A DNA stretch of 64,000 nt, taken from positions 1-64,000 of the forward strand of contig JAHDVK010000002.1 of NCBI GenBank assembly GCA_023384675.1. The letters are read 5' to 3'. A model generated the notes under the pieces. The model was not told the origin of the DNA. It saw nothing but the letters and a program-made list of their open reading frames with translations, and did no database searches. How positions within the stretch are numbered: the first letter of the stretch is position 1; every line of letters starts with the position of its first letter. Positions 55,099 to 64,000 of the stretch are shown here, in pieces. Position numbers and translations under genes: made by a program. This DNA comes from Bryobacteraceae bacterium (GTDB lineage Bacteria; Acidobacteriota; Terriglobia; Bryobacterales; Bryobacteraceae).

Positions 55099-56379
55099 AT
55101 GCTGGGCTCGCTAAATCCCAGAAAACGCACCGGCGGCGCCCCTGCCCGCCTGCCGCCGGGCGTCGGTTCGCTCGACGCTCTGGCCGCGTCGCCTCCGCTG
55201 CGCGACGCGCTCCAGTTCTTCGCCCGCGAGCGCCGCTGGATCGACGAAACGCACCTTGCCCTCTGCCGCGTTCCCGCCCCCACCTTTCAGGAGCAGGTGC
55301 GTGCTGAATGGGTGATGGCGCGGCTCGCGGCGCTGGGCCTCGATGCCCGCCAGGACCGTGCCGGCAACGTGTACGCCATCGCCGGCGCAGCCGCCCGCCA
55401 GGGTCCGCTGGTGGCGGTGACCGCGCATCTCGACACCGTGCTGGCCCCGAGGGATCCGTCGGAAATCCGCGTCGACGGCTCCGGCCGTTTCCTCGGGCCG
55501 GGCGTTTCGGACAATGGTTCCGGGCTCGCCGGCTTGCTGGCGCTGGCGAGGATGCTGAGCCTGCACCCGGCGGTCGCGGACGCCGGCGCGGGCGTCCTGC
55601 TGGTGTTTAATGTGGGCGAAGAAGGCGACGGGAACCTCTCCGGGATGCGTTTTTTGTGCAAAAACTCGCCTTTTTCGTCTCGAATTCGCGCATTTTTGGT
55701 GCTGGATGGCCCCGCTCTGGATCACATCACGGCCGAAGCGCTCGCCTGCCGCCGGTTCGAGATCAGCATCAACGGCCCCGGCGGCCATTCCTGGTCGGAC
55801 CACGGCACGGCGAACCCCGTCCACGCGCTGGCCCGCTGCGTCGCCTGGTTTTCCGATGCCCGCGCACTCGAAACCGCCGAGGCGCGCCGGTCGTGGAACT
55901 TTGGAGTAATCGACGGCGGCTCCACCGTCAACGCGATTCCGGCCTCGGCCCGCGCGAAGGTGGACTTGCGCAGTGCGTCGCCGGATCTGCTGGACGCGCT
56001 CGCCGCCGAACTCGGCTCGGTTCTGGAGCGCGCCGTCCTGGCCGAGAACGAACTGGCGCGGGCGGGACGCGTGTCGGCCCGTCTGAGGGAGACGGGCTCG
56101 CGGCCGGGCGGCCGTCTGCCGGAGGATTCGCCGCTGCTGGCCTATCTGCGTTCAGTCGATGCGTACCTGGGGATCCGCTCGGTGGTGGAGTGCGCCTCCA
56201 CCGACGCGAATGTCCCCCTGTCGCTCGGCTTGCCCGCCGTCTCGATCGGCTCAGGCGGCACGGGCGGCGGCGCGCACACGCCGCAGGAATGGTATCACCC
56301 CGAGGGGCGTGAGCTCGGCCTGCGCCGCGCCACGCTGTTTCTCTGCCTGCTGCTCGCCGGGGCAGCCGCCGCGCAATGA
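55099..56379 (+). CDS. M20-family metallopeptidase (tripeptidase-like)
   Basis: The 426-residue protein has the M20 metal set: VTAHLDTVL, GVSDNGSGLAGLLAL and NVGEEGDGNLSG, with the lid domain marked by GPGGHSWSDHGTANP (about 230-245). It resembles PepT/ArgE-type exopeptidases that remove N-terminal residues or acetyl groups. Start ATG 55099 is used; two further in-frame starts upstream run into the motA promoter side. It is coupled to the next gene by an ATGA overlap. Confidence 0.88.
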   Translation: MLGSLNPRKRTGGAPARLPPGVGSLDALAASPPLRDALQFFARERRWIDETHLALCRVPAPTFQEQVRAEWVMARLAALGLDARQDRAGNVYAIAGAAARQGPLVAVTAHLDTVLAPRDPSEIRVDGSGRFLGPGVSDNGSGLAGLLALARMLSLHPAVADAGAGVLLVFNVGEEGDGNLSGMRFLCKNSPFSSRIRAFLVLDGPALDHITAEALACRRFEISINGPGGHSWSDHGTANPVHALARCVAWFSDARALETAEARRSWNFGVIDGGSTVNAIPASARAKVDLRSASPDLLDALAAELGSVLERAVLAENELARAGRVSARLRETGSRPGGRLPEDSPLLAYLRSVDAYLGIRSVVECASTDANVPLSLGLPAVSIGSGGTGGGAHTPQEWYHPEGRELGLRRATLFLCLLLAGAAAAQ

Positions 56380-57251
56380 CCGCCGGCCCCTCCCTGCGTG
56401 CGGACCTGACGCTGGTCGCAATCTCCTTCATCTGGGGCGCGACGTTTGTGATCGTCAAGGACGCGCTGGCGGAGGTGTCCACCCTGCTGTTCCTGGCCCT
56501 TCGGTTCAGCTTCGCCAGCGTGCTGCTGTTCGCGGTGTTCCGCCGCCACTTGCGGGCGCCTCTGGACGGGCGCTCCTGGCGCGGGGGCGCGCTGTGCGGC
56601 ACCCTGCTTTTCCTCGGCTACGCCTTTCAGACCGCGGGCTTGCGCCACACCACCGCGTCGCGCTCGGCCTTTATCACCGGGCTGTATATCGTGATCGTGC
56701 CCCTGCTGGCGTCGCTGCTGGCGCGCCGCTGGCCCCGAGTGCTGGAACTGGCCGCGGTGGCCGCCGCGATGTCCGGCACCGCGCTGCTCACCTCCACCGC
56801 GGCGGGTTTCGACCTGAATTCCGGCGACCTGATGACGCTGGTCTGCGCGTTCGCCTTCTCGGCGCACATCGTCGCGGTGGCCCATTGGACACACCGCATC
56901 AACTACGAGTGGCTCACGATGCTGCAGGTGGGCGCAGTCGCCGCTTGGAGCCTCGCCACCTTTGGTTGGATCGAGGTTCCAGAGGTGCGCTGGACGCCGC
57001 GGCTCTTTGTCGCGCTGGCCGCGACGGGCGCGCTGGCCACCGCGCTCTCGTTCTCGCTCTACACCTGGGCGCAGCGGCACACGACCGCGACGCGCGCCGC
57101 GCTGATCTTCGCGCTCGAACCGGTGTTCGCGGGCCTGGTGGCATGGGCCTGGGCCGGCGAGGCCTGGACGGCTCGTTCGCTCGGCGGCGCGGCGTTGATT
57201 CTGGCAGGCATCCTGCTGGTGGAACTGAAGCCCGCCCGCCGCGCCGCCTGA
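56376..57251 (+). CDS. EamA-family (DMT) transporter
   Basis: The 291-residue protein has ten membrane helices in two EamA halves (FIWGATFVIVKDALAEV at the start of the first; ATRAALIFALEPVFAGLVAW in the second). The family exports metabolites such as amino acids or drugs. The start overlaps the M20 gene's stop, so it may export products of that peptidase. Confidence 0.9.
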   Translation: MTAGPSLRADLTLVAISFIWGATFVIVKDALAEVSTLLFLALRFSFASVLLFAVFRRHLRAPLDGRSWRGGALCGTLLFLGYAFQTAGLRHTTASRSAFITGLYIVIVPLLASLLARRWPRVLELAAVAAAMSGTALLTSTAAGFDLNSGDLMTLVCAFAFSAHIVAVAHWTHRINYEWLTMLQVGAVAAWSLATFGWIEVPEVRWTPRLFVALAATGALATALSFSLYTWAQRHTTATRAALIFALEPVFAGLVAWAWAGEAWTARSLGGAALILAGILLVELKPARRAA

Positions 57252-57273
57252 ACTACAATCGGATTTCCGCGCC

Positions 57274-58890
57274 ATGCCCCGGCCCACCCCGCGTTTTCAG
57301 GCCCTTGCCCTGCCGCTGCTGTTCGCGGCAACGGCGGCGCTGCAACTGTGGCCGGTGTGGGCCTTCCCCTATCTGCCCACGCAGGATGGCCCGGCGCATC
57401 TGTACAACGCCTCGATCATCAACGCCCACCGCGATTGGCCTATCCTGCGCGAGTACTTCGAGTTCCAGGTCAGCGCCGCCGGCAACCTCATGAGTCACGC
57501 GGTGCTGTCGGCACTGCTGCCGCTCACCGGACCGCTGCTCGCGCAGAAGATCCTGGCCAGCCTGATCCTTGCGCTGTACCCGCTTTCGGCCTGGATGCTG
57601 CTGCGCACGCTGGGCGGACAGGCCGGCTTCGCGCTGTGGTTTCTGCTGCTCGCCAAGAACACCTTGTTTTACATGGGTTTCTGGAATTTCGCCCTGGGCG
57701 CGGCGTTGCTCTTTCTGGCGATCGCCGTTGCGCGAGGCACAGCCGAACGGCCCCGGCCGCTGGCGCTGGCGGGCATTGCGGCAGTGAGCGGCCTGCTCTA
57801 TTTCTGCCATTCCATTCCCTGGGCGCTGGGGCTGGCTGGCGTGCTGCTCGTCTGGCTGGAAAAGCACGCCCTGGCCGCCGGGCGGGATTTTTTTCGCGCT
57901 CTGCCCGGATTCGCACTCAGGATGATCCCCGCCGCCGCGGCGCTGGCCTGGCCCGCGGCACTGCTGGTCTACTACCTCGCCACATCCGAACGGCTGGAGG
58001 CCGAGCCCAGCCGCGAGCGGCTTTCCGGCAGGTTTTGGCACTTCTACAGCGGCCACTTCCTCGGGCAGTTCGGCGCCTCGGTCATGACTGTGCGCACCTT
58101 GACGATGGCTTTCGCCGTGACGGCTGCGGGTCTGGCGGTCTTCCTGCGAGCGCGCGGCAGGGAGTGGCTGCGGCCCGGAGATTCGCTGCTGGCTCTATCC
58201 GCGGTGTTCGGAATCGCGCTGCTTTTTGTTCCGGAATCTCTGGGGTCGGCTGGGTTCCTGCTCTTCCGGTTCGCGCTGCTGATGGCGATGGCCTTTTTCG
58301 TGTGGCTTGGATGCCAGCCCTGGCCGGGCTGGGCCCGGGCAGCCTCCGGCACAGTTTGCCTTGCCGCGGCCTTTCTCGCCGCCGTGTCCGCCGCGGAAGC
58401 AACGCGCGCATTGCAGCCCGCGTTGACGGAGATTGCCAGCATCGGCGCCCATGTCCCCGCGGGGAGTGTCGTGATGCCCGCGCAGGCCAACCGTGCCATG
58501 ACCGCCGGATTCGATCCGCTGATTCATGCCACGGGCTATTGGGCGCCGAAACCCTACGTCAACCTGCGTAACTACGAAGCCTTCACACCCCACTTTCCCG
58601 TCAGTTTTCGCCGGGAGTACCGTCCCAGCGGGGCGCTGGGTGAGGTTCCGGAATTGCAGGCCGCCCCGGCAAGGTTCTCGATCGCCACTTACGAGCGGCT
58701 GCGCCGTGGCCGGGTGGATACCGTAGTGGTGTACGGCGTACGGCCCGAGTCGATCCTCGCCGACTTGCCCCAATCCGCTTGGGATCCCGGAGGCGAATTC
58801 GTCCTCGACGCCGTCAGCCGCCCGCGCGGGCTGGCCTATCTCTACCGCCGCTCGAAACTTCTAGCCCCCGGCCCACATCCATCGAACTAG
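57274..58890 (+). CDS. Polytopic membrane protein, GT-C-like
   Basis: The 538-residue protein has about twelve membrane helices and a first outside loop with LPTQDGPAHLYNAS, reminiscent of the acidic catalytic loop of GT-C glycosyltransferases (GT39-type). A soluble C-terminal part (about 400-538) follows. The role may be transfer of a sugar from a lipid carrier to a protein or glycan, but the DXD-type motif is not exact. It lies 22 bp after the EamA gene. Confidence 0.6.
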   Translation: MPRPTPRFQALALPLLFAATAALQLWPVWAFPYLPTQDGPAHLYNASIINAHRDWPILREYFEFQVSAAGNLMSHAVLSALLPLTGPLLAQKILASLILALYPLSAWMLLRTLGGQAGFALWFLLLAKNTLFYMGFWNFALGAALLFLAIAVARGTAERPRPLALAGIAAVSGLLYFCHSIPWALGLAGVLLVWLEKHALAAGRDFFRALPGFALRMIPAAAALAWPAALLVYYLATSERLEAEPSRERLSGRFWHFYSGHFLGQFGASVMTVRTLTMAFAVTAAGLAVFLRARGREWLRPGDSLLALSAVFGIALLFVPESLGSAGFLLFRFALLMAMAFFVWLGCQPWPGWARAASGTVCLAAAFLAAVSAAEATRALQPALTEIASIGAHVPAGSVVMPAQANRAMTAGFDPLIHATGYWAPKPYVNLRNYEAFTPHFPVSFRREYRPSGALGEVPELQAAPARFSIATYERLRRGRVDTVVVYGVRPESILADLPQSAWDPGGEFVLDAVSRPRGLAYLYRRSKLLAPGPHPSN

Positions 58891-58984
58891 AGAGCGGCGA
58901 GACTGGACCCAGGACAGTCCGCGCCCGATAATAAAAGAAGCAAAAGACCTTCTGACAGTTTCGTACGTCTATAAGTGTAAAACC

Positions 58985-60559
58985 ATGAGTTGGATTCGCA
59001 AGTTCTCCCGCGACCGCATGCTCTTCGCGAGCATGATGGTCCTTTCCCTCTCCGCCCTGGTGGTTCTCGGCGCCCTATTGACGAATGGCGTCGCGGCTGC
59101 GCGCGCGCAACAGACCGCGCCCGACGCCACGCCGCTGACGATTCCACCCCCAAAGACTCTGACCAACGAGTTTACCCGCATCGCGCAGCAGTTGGAGCCA
59201 TCAGTGGTTTTCATCAGCACCGAATCGAAGCCGATCCAGACGACACGCCGCCGCACGCCGCAGCAACCCCGCCAGCAGGCTCCCGACGATATGTTTGCTC
59301 CCTTCGAGCGCTTTTTCGGCATGCCGTTCGGCGAGCAAATGCCGCCACGGCGCCGGGAAGGCACCGGCTCCGGCTTCATCGTCGATAAGAATGGCTACAT
59401 TCTGACCAATCTGCACGTGGTGGACGAAGCCGAACGGATCAAGGTCCGGCTCACCGGCGAGAAGACCGAATACAACGCCAGGCTCATCGGCTCCGACCCC
59501 GAAACCGACGTGGCCGTGATCAAAATTGACCCGGGTAAGCCTCTGCAGCCCGTGAAAATCGCCAACTCCGACGGTGTGCAGGTGGGCGACTGGGCGGTGG
59601 CCATCGGCGCGCCGTTCGGACTTGAAACTTCGGTGACCGCAGGCATCGTTTCCGCCACCGGGCGGGATATCGCCCAACAGTTCCAACGGTTTATCCAGAC
59701 AGACGCGGCGATCAACCCCGGCAATTCCGGCGGGCCGCTGGTGAATATCAACGGCGAAGTGATCGGCATCAACACGATGATCGCCACCAGTTCCGGCGGC
59801 TACCAGGGCATTGGTTTTGCGCTGCCCATGAACATGGCCGTGAAGGTGTACAACGATGTGATCTCGACGGGACGCGTCGCGCGCGGTTCAATCGGCATTG
59901 AATTCCCCAAGGACCCTAAGCCGGAAACGCTCAAGGCGCTCGGTTTCGACAGCGGCGTCATCGTGATGCGGGTGGAACCCGGCGGACCCGCCGACAAGGC
60001 CGGTCTTCAGTCCGACGACATCCTGATGGCGCTCAACGGCAAACCGATCAAGGATGGCGACGACCTGGTCAGCCGGGTGTCGGAGATGCCCTCCGGCACG
60101 GAGATTTCCATCACGCTCGACCGCGAGGGCGAGAAGATGACGAAGAAAGTCACGATCCGGGACCGCATGGAAGTCTTCCCGGACCGCTTCGCCCGCCGCC
60201 GCCCTGAAATGACCGATCCGGGCGACGCCTCGCCCACCAGCGCCCGCTTCGGCATCGGCGTCCGTGCGTTGAGCGCCGCCGAACGCAAAGAAATGGAACT
60301 GACCGCGCAGGGCGGAGTCATCGTCACGGCAGTCGAAGAGGGCTCCTTCGCGGAGGAGATTGGCGTACGCGAGAGGGACATTCTCGTCTCGATCAACCGG
60401 CAATCTGTTTCCTCCTTCGATGAGGTCCGTAAAGTAGCTTCCACCTTGCGCCCCGGCGACGCGGTCGCCTTCCGCGTGATGCGCGCGGCGCCCGCGCCGC
60501 AGTCCCGGCGCACGCAGTGGGTGGGCCTCTACCTGAGCGGCACGCTGCCCTCCGAATAA
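58985..60559 (+). CDS. Do-family (HtrA/DegP) periplasmic serine protease
   Basis: The 524-residue protein has a membrane or signal anchor (about 15-37), a trypsin-like domain with the triad His144 (NLHVVDEA), Asp175 (ETDVAVIKID) and Ser248 (GNSGGPL), and two PDZ domains (about 300-390 and 420-515; for example GLQSDDILMALNGKPI). It degrades or refolds damaged envelope proteins. A Gln/Arg/Pro-rich loop at about 80-115 precedes the protease core. A terminator follows. Confidence 0.94.
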   Translation: MSWIRKFSRDRMLFASMMVLSLSALVVLGALLTNGVAAARAQQTAPDATPLTIPPPKTLTNEFTRIAQQLEPSVVFISTESKPIQTTRRRTPQQPRQQAPDDMFAPFERFFGMPFGEQMPPRRREGTGSGFIVDKNGYILTNLHVVDEAERIKVRLTGEKTEYNARLIGSDPETDVAVIKIDPGKPLQPVKIANSDGVQVGDWAVAIGAPFGLETSVTAGIVSATGRDIAQQFQRFIQTDAAINPGNSGGPLVNINGEVIGINTMIATSSGGYQGIGFALPMNMAVKVYNDVISTGRVARGSIGIEFPKDPKPETLKALGFDSGVIVMRVEPGGPADKAGLQSDDILMALNGKPIKDGDDLVSRVSEMPSGTEISITLDREGEKMTKKVTIRDRMEVFPDRFARRRPEMTDPGDASPTSARFGIGVRALSAAERKEMELTAQGGVIVTAVEEGSFAEEIGVRERDILVSINRQSVSSFDEVRKVASTLRPGDAVAFRVMRAAPAPQSRRTQWVGLYLSGTLPSE

Positions 60560-60590
60560 TCGTCAGCCTCCCCCGCAAGCGCTGAGCAAG

Positions 60591-60627
60591 GCGGCGCGAT
60601 CCCCTCAGATCGCGCCGCTCTTTCTTT
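60591..60627 (+). terminator. Rho-independent terminator after the Do protease
   Basis: GCGGCGCGATC (60591-60601) and GATCGCGCCGC (60608-60618) form a perfect 11-bp stem with a 6-base loop, followed by TCTTTCTTT. The hairpin overlaps the last codons of the convergent deacetylase gene (stop at 60605-60607). Confidence 0.78.
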
Positions 60628-61393
60628 GCGCCGCTACGTGGCGCGCCACTTCGCCCACCGTGGCCAGCCAGAGACCGTTCGCGGGGTCATTCGCGTAGGC
60701 GCAGGTCTCGATCAGAATCTCGGCCTCGACCGACTGGAACTTGCGCGGGCCCATGTCATGACCCACCAGGATCAGCCAGCGCCCTTCGCGCGCCGCCGTG
60801 TCCATCATCCTTTTTACTTCGGTAAACGGCACCTGGTCGTAGCCCGTGCCCATGAGGTAGGCGAGATCGCAGATGGTGGGGTCGTTGGCGGCCTCATTGA
60901 GGTAGCCGCGCCCGCTGAGGAAGCGTTTCGCCACGAGCGGGATGTAGCTTTTGAGGTTTTCGCCGCGGCCCACGTACGTCTGGCCGCAGGGGTAGGCGAA
61001 GCTGACGGGTGTGACGCCGAGCATCTGCTTGATCTCCGCGGTGGCGTCGTCCAAATCGCGCTCCATATGCGCCAAATCGAGGGTTTCGAGGGCATTTTTG
61101 CGCGAAAACGCATAGTTTCCGGTGCAGGGGTGGGTCTTGGTGTGATTGCCGATTTCGTGGCCCGCCTTGACGGCCGCGCGCCAGTCCTCCACACGTTCGC
61201 GCACTCGGTGCGGCGAGACATAGAACGTGGCGCGGGCCTTGCCTTTTTCGAGCAGGGCCATGCCCGGATCGAGTTGGCTGGGGCGCGCGTCGTCGAAGGT
61301 CAGGCTGACGGCGCCGCGGCGGCCATGCGGCCAGGGGGACAGGGCCGCGCCGGCGGCGGCGAGAAATTCGCGGCGGTCCAACGGTGTACTCAT
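60605..61393 (-). CDS. Polysaccharide deacetylase-family (NodB) protein
   Basis: The 262-residue protein has a possible Tat-like start (LDRREFLAAAGAALS) from ATG 61393 and the NodB motifs: SLTFDDARPSQLDPG, FYVSPHRVRERVEDW and HEIGNHTKTHP (H-x3-H metal pair), then FAYPCGQTYVG. It removes acetyl groups from an N-acetylglucosamine-type glycan outside the cytoplasm. Its 3' end is covered by the terminator of the Do protease. Confidence 0.88.
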   Translation of the reverse strand: MSTPLDRREFLAAAGAALSPWPHGRRGAVSLTFDDARPSQLDPGMALLEKGKARATFYVSPHRVRERVEDWRAAVKAGHEIGNHTKTHPCTGNYAFSRKNALETLDLAHMERDLDDATAEIKQMLGVTPVSFAYPCGQTYVGRGENLKSYIPLVAKRFLSGRGYLNEAANDPTICDLAYLMGTGYDQVPFTEVKRMMDTAAREGRWLILVGHDMGPRKFQSVEAEILIETCAYANDPANGLWLATVGEVARHVAAQRKSGAI

Positions 61394-61436
61394 CGCGCGA
61401 AGCACCTCCTGCCGTGTACCCTAACAGAAGCGAGGC

Positions 61437-62384
61437 ATGACGCGCCGCCACCTGCTCTTCTCTATTCCTTTCGTGCTCCGCGCGCAAGGCGGGACACCGC
61501 CCGCGCGCTTCCAGGGGGCGCTCGGATACCATGGCAACCGCCGCCACTCGGTGCTGTTTGGCGGGCAGGGGGCCAATCGCGCGCTGCTGGGCGACACCTG
61601 GGTTTGGGATGGGCGCCGGTGGGAGCGCTACGCGGGCGATGGTCCGCCGCCGCGCGCCGGCCATGCGATGGCATATCATCCTTCGTCCAAACAACTGCTG
61701 CTAGCGGGCGGCCAGGGCGCGGATGGTCCTCTGAACGACCTGTGGTTGTGGGACGGGCGCCAGTGGTTTCAGGGGCCTTCCGGCCCCATGGATGCGCGCC
61801 GGAATCACGCGTTGTTCACGCACTATGAGAACGACCGCGTGATGCTGACCGGCGGCTACGCCAAGTCCACCTTGGAACCCCTTGACGATGTGTGGGAGTG
61901 GAACGGGCGTTCCTGGCGGGAGCTTTACGCCATGGGTCCGGTGCCGCGGAGCAGCGCGGGCGTGGCCTGGTACCCGCCGCGGAAATCGGCCTTGATGATC
62001 GGCGGGCATGCGGGCGAGCGGGGTTTCCGCGCCGATACGTGGCTCTGGGAAAGGTCGAACTGGAATCATTTCCTGCTCGACCAGTTACCGCCGCCGCGCT
62101 ATCTGCACGCCGTGGCCGGGGTGGAGAACCGCGACGCGGTGCTGCTGTTCGGCGGCGTGGGGGAGGACGGCTTCCCGCTGGGCGATACGTGGATCTTCGA
62201 GAGCAAAGTGTGGAAGTATCTCGAACTAAAGAACACTCCGGGGGCGCGCGCGGGCGCGGCGGCGTGTTGGGACGGCGCGAGGAAGCGCTTGCTGCTATTC
62301 GGCGGCGCGGCCGACCCCGCCGAGCCGCTGGGCGATTTCTGGAGCTTCGACGGCGGCTCCTGGGCGTGGGATAAGATCGGCTGA
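61437..62384 (+). CDS. Exported Kelch-repeat protein
   Basis: The 315-residue protein has a short Sec or Tat-like signal (TRRHLLFSIPFVLRAQ) and five to six Kelch blades with GG-Trp spacing (LFGGQGANRALLGDTWVWDG, LLLAGGQGADGPLNDLWLWDG, MLTGGYAKSTLEPLDDVWEWNG, LFGGVGEDGFPLGDTWIF). Propellers of this kind bind glycans or partners; no catalytic residues of galactose oxidase are seen. The next gene starts 15 bp later. Confidence 0.85.
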   Translation: MTRRHLLFSIPFVLRAQGGTPPARFQGALGYHGNRRHSVLFGGQGANRALLGDTWVWDGRRWERYAGDGPPPRAGHAMAYHPSSKQLLLAGGQGADGPLNDLWLWDGRQWFQGPSGPMDARRNHALFTHYENDRVMLTGGYAKSTLEPLDDVWEWNGRSWRELYAMGPVPRSSAGVAWYPPRKSALMIGGHAGERGFRADTWLWERSNWNHFLLDQLPPPRYLHAVAGVENRDAVLLFGGVGEDGFPLGDTWIFESKVWKYLELKNTPGARAGAAACWDGARKRLLLFGGAADPAEPLGDFWSFDGGSWAWDKIG

Positions 62385-62399
62385 AGAGCCGATTAAGTG

Positions 62400-63590
62400 A
62401 TGAAACTCCTGCTCCGTTCCGGCTGGCAAACCGTCAATATCGGCGACATCGCGCATACGCCAGGGCTGCTGACCTTGCTCGGTCAACACCTGCCCGAGGC
62501 GAGCGTCACATTGTGGTCGAACGCACTGGATTTGGGCGTGCGCGAGATGCTGGCCCGGCATTTCCCCCGGCTGCGCTTCGTGAGCGGCGCGCCCGATACG
62601 GCGGAGGTGCGAGCCGCCATGGACGAGGCGGATGCGCTGCTTCATGGCTCGGGGCCCGGCCTGGTGGCGCGCGAACATGTGGCGGCTTGGAGGGCGTATA
62701 CGCCGAAGCCGTGGGGCGTGTGCGGCATCACGGTCCCGTTTAGCCCGGAAGCGGCTACGACGGCGCTGAATCCGGAACTCGCCGCCCTGCTCAACACGGC
62801 GCGATTTGTCTATACGCGCGAGACGCTTTCGCTGGGCCACCTACGGGAAAGCCCCGCCGTGACCGCGCCTGTTCTTGACTTCTTCCCCGATGCGACGTTC
62901 GCGCTGCAGCTTAGTGACGATGCGCGGGCCGAGGCCTTCCTGAGGAAGCACGGCCTTGCCGAGGGCGGCTACCTTTGCGTGGTGCCGCGGTTGCGCTATA
63001 CGCCCTACCACAAGATCCGCCAGACCAACTGGAGCGCAGAGGAGATCGCGCGGCGCGAGGCGGTGAACGCCCGCCACGCCGATGCCGACCACGCCAAACT
63101 GCGGGAGACGATTGTCGCCTGGGTGCGGCAGACGCGCCGCAAAGTGCTGCTCGTGCCCGAGATGAGCTACGCGGTGGACGTGATGGCGGAGTTGCTGGAA
63201 ACGCCCCTGCCGGCGGATGTGAAGCCGTTTGTGGTGCGGCGTCCGGATTACTGGATCACGGACGAGGCCGCCTCTACCTACGCGCGCGCGGCGGCGGTGC
63301 TGAGTTGCGAATGCCACTCGCCGATTATCGCCGCGGCCGTGGGCACGCCCGGCTTTTATGTCCATCAGCCCGAGGATGGAATCAAGGGCCATATGTGGCG
63401 CGATGTGGGGCTGGAGTCGAACTACTTCGAGATCGAAAGCGCGGCGCCCGCGCACATCGCCGGCCGGGTGCTGGATTGCGCGCTGTACTCAGAGCGCGAA
63501 CGGCGGCGGATCGCCGAGGCGCGCGGGCGCATCGCGGGCACGCACCAGCGTCTGCTGGCGGCTCTGCCGCGTTTGCTCGGGCAAGGGTGA
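62400..63590 (+). CDS. Polysaccharide pyruvyl transferase-like protein
   Basis: The 396-residue protein shows the CsaB/WcaK-type pattern: TVNIGDIAHTPGLLTLL, HGSGPGLVAREHVAAW, YLCVVPRLRYTPYHK, and CECHSPIIAAAVGTPGFYV near the end. The family transfers a pyruvyl group from PEP to a cell-surface glycan. ATG 62400 is used; a GTG 3 bp earlier is possible. It probably shares a transcript with the Kelch gene. Confidence 0.78.
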   Translation: MKLLLRSGWQTVNIGDIAHTPGLLTLLGQHLPEASVTLWSNALDLGVREMLARHFPRLRFVSGAPDTAEVRAAMDEADALLHGSGPGLVAREHVAAWRAYTPKPWGVCGITVPFSPEAATTALNPELAALLNTARFVYTRETLSLGHLRESPAVTAPVLDFFPDATFALQLSDDARAEAFLRKHGLAEGGYLCVVPRLRYTPYHKIRQTNWSAEEIARREAVNARHADADHAKLRETIVAWVRQTRRKVLLVPEMSYAVDVMAELLETPLPADVKPFVVRRPDYWITDEAASTYARAAAVLSCECHSPIIAAAVGTPGFYVHQPEDGIKGHMWRDVGLESNYFEIESAAPAHIAGRVLDCALYSERERRRIAEARGRIAGTHQRLLAALPRLLGQG

Positions 63591-63722
63591 ATCGATAAGC
63601 GGGCATGCACGCAGTTTCTCCGGCTCTGAACCGGCAGCGGGGGCATGACCGAGACCATGATATGGTTCTAGCGTGAAGGTCCGCGCGGACGCCGGACGCG
63701 CGAACAGCCCCAGGAGGAACGC

Positions 63723-64000
63723 ATGCGGCCCACCAATTGGCAGGAGAATGACGAGCGGAAACCGGAACCGCGCAGCCGGCGGGGTTTTTTCGCGCTGGCC
63801 GGCGCCGCCGCGCTCGGGGCCGGCCGTGCGCAGGCTCCAGCAGCGGCATTGCGTATTTCGCTGCCCCAGATCGGTATTCTGATCGCCACCACCTATACGA
63901 CGGGGACGCTGGAGGAGCGGCTGGATGAAGCCAAAGCCGATGGGCTTGCCTGCGTGCAGGTGAGCATGAGTTGCGCCGGTCTGCCCGACATGCCCGATGA
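63723..64000 (+). CDS. Tat-exported isomerase/epimerase-like protein, truncated by window end
   Basis: The gene is open to the right edge and shows 92 residues. It has a Tat signal (EPRSRRGFFALAGAAALGAG) and then ISLPQIGILIATTY and LEERLDEAKADGLACVQVSM, the first strand and helix of a sugar phosphate isomerase/epimerase-like TIM barrel. AGGAGG at 63712-63717 supports the start. It is the second exported protein of this type in the window. Confidence 0.68.
   Translation, partial: MRPTNWQENDERKPEPRSRRGFFALAGAAALGAGRAQAPAAALRISLPQIGILIATTYTTGTLEERLDEAKADGLACVQVSMSCAGLPDMPD

Overview
The window reads as a chromosomal segment of a high-GC Acidobacteriota bacterium, most like the Bryobacterales/'Solibacter' group. 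This is inferred from gene content: a tricorn-type protease, many Tat- or Sec-exported enzymes, DUF1080 and beta-propeller proteins, the futalosine menaquinone pathway, stand-alone histidine kinases and few long operons. No rRNA, tRNA, CRISPR array or intact insertion sequence was seen.

Layout. 0-2.2 kb is an accessory edge: a truncated P-loop ATPase running off the left end, repeats resembling an IS21-type end, a VOC protein and a dead hicB antitoxin gene. 2.2-8.2 kb holds an exported GH2 glycosidase and a tricorn protease. 8.28-8.46 kb carries two abutting gene-tail fragments, each matching the 3' end of a full gene elsewhere in the window. 8.7-15.5 kb holds a TPR protein, a zinc-ribbon membrane protein, an XRE/cupin regulator divergent from an ECF sigma factor, the coupled phoH-ybeY-CorC/CNNM module and a dolichol-phosphate-type glycosyltransferase; gyrA follows. 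18.2-20.8 kb holds the two halves of a decayed methyltransferase gene separated by a two-gene cassette (Cys-rich exported protein plus exported beta-propeller). 20.9-25 kb has a DUF1186/SEC-C protein and a coupled modB-modC-fmdE-thiE operon with a short permease and no modA. 25.5-33 kb holds dinB, a Fur-family regulator abutting a phosphodiesterase, a sulfatase with a putative glycosidase, a TIM-barrel isomerase and a Na/Pi transporter.

33-46 kb holds an M14 carboxypeptidase, two histidine kinases around ribA, a subtilase, greA, a CDP-alcohol phosphotransferase, acpS, a 227-bp nested palindromic element, an EEP hydrolase and a coupled AGE epimerase-DUF1080 pair. 46-56 kb holds a hybrid kinase with receiver and Hpt domains, mqnD, a HEAT-repeat protein, a coupled HAD phosphatase-glycerol-1-phosphate dehydrogenase pair and motAB. 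55-64 kb holds an M20 peptidase, an EamA transporter, a polytopic membrane protein, a Do-type protease, a polysaccharide deacetylase, a Kelch protein, a pyruvyl-transferase-like protein and the start of a Tat-exported TIM-barrel protein.

Together the genes suggest an aerobic or facultative soil heterotroph that secretes glycan- and peptide-degrading enzymes, senses the envelope with orphan kinases, and carries housekeeping functions between patches of gene decay. The most unusual places are the cassette inside the methyltransferase remnant, the nested palindromic element, the composite fragment at 8.3 kb, the modA-less Mo/W operon and the ATPase at the left edge.
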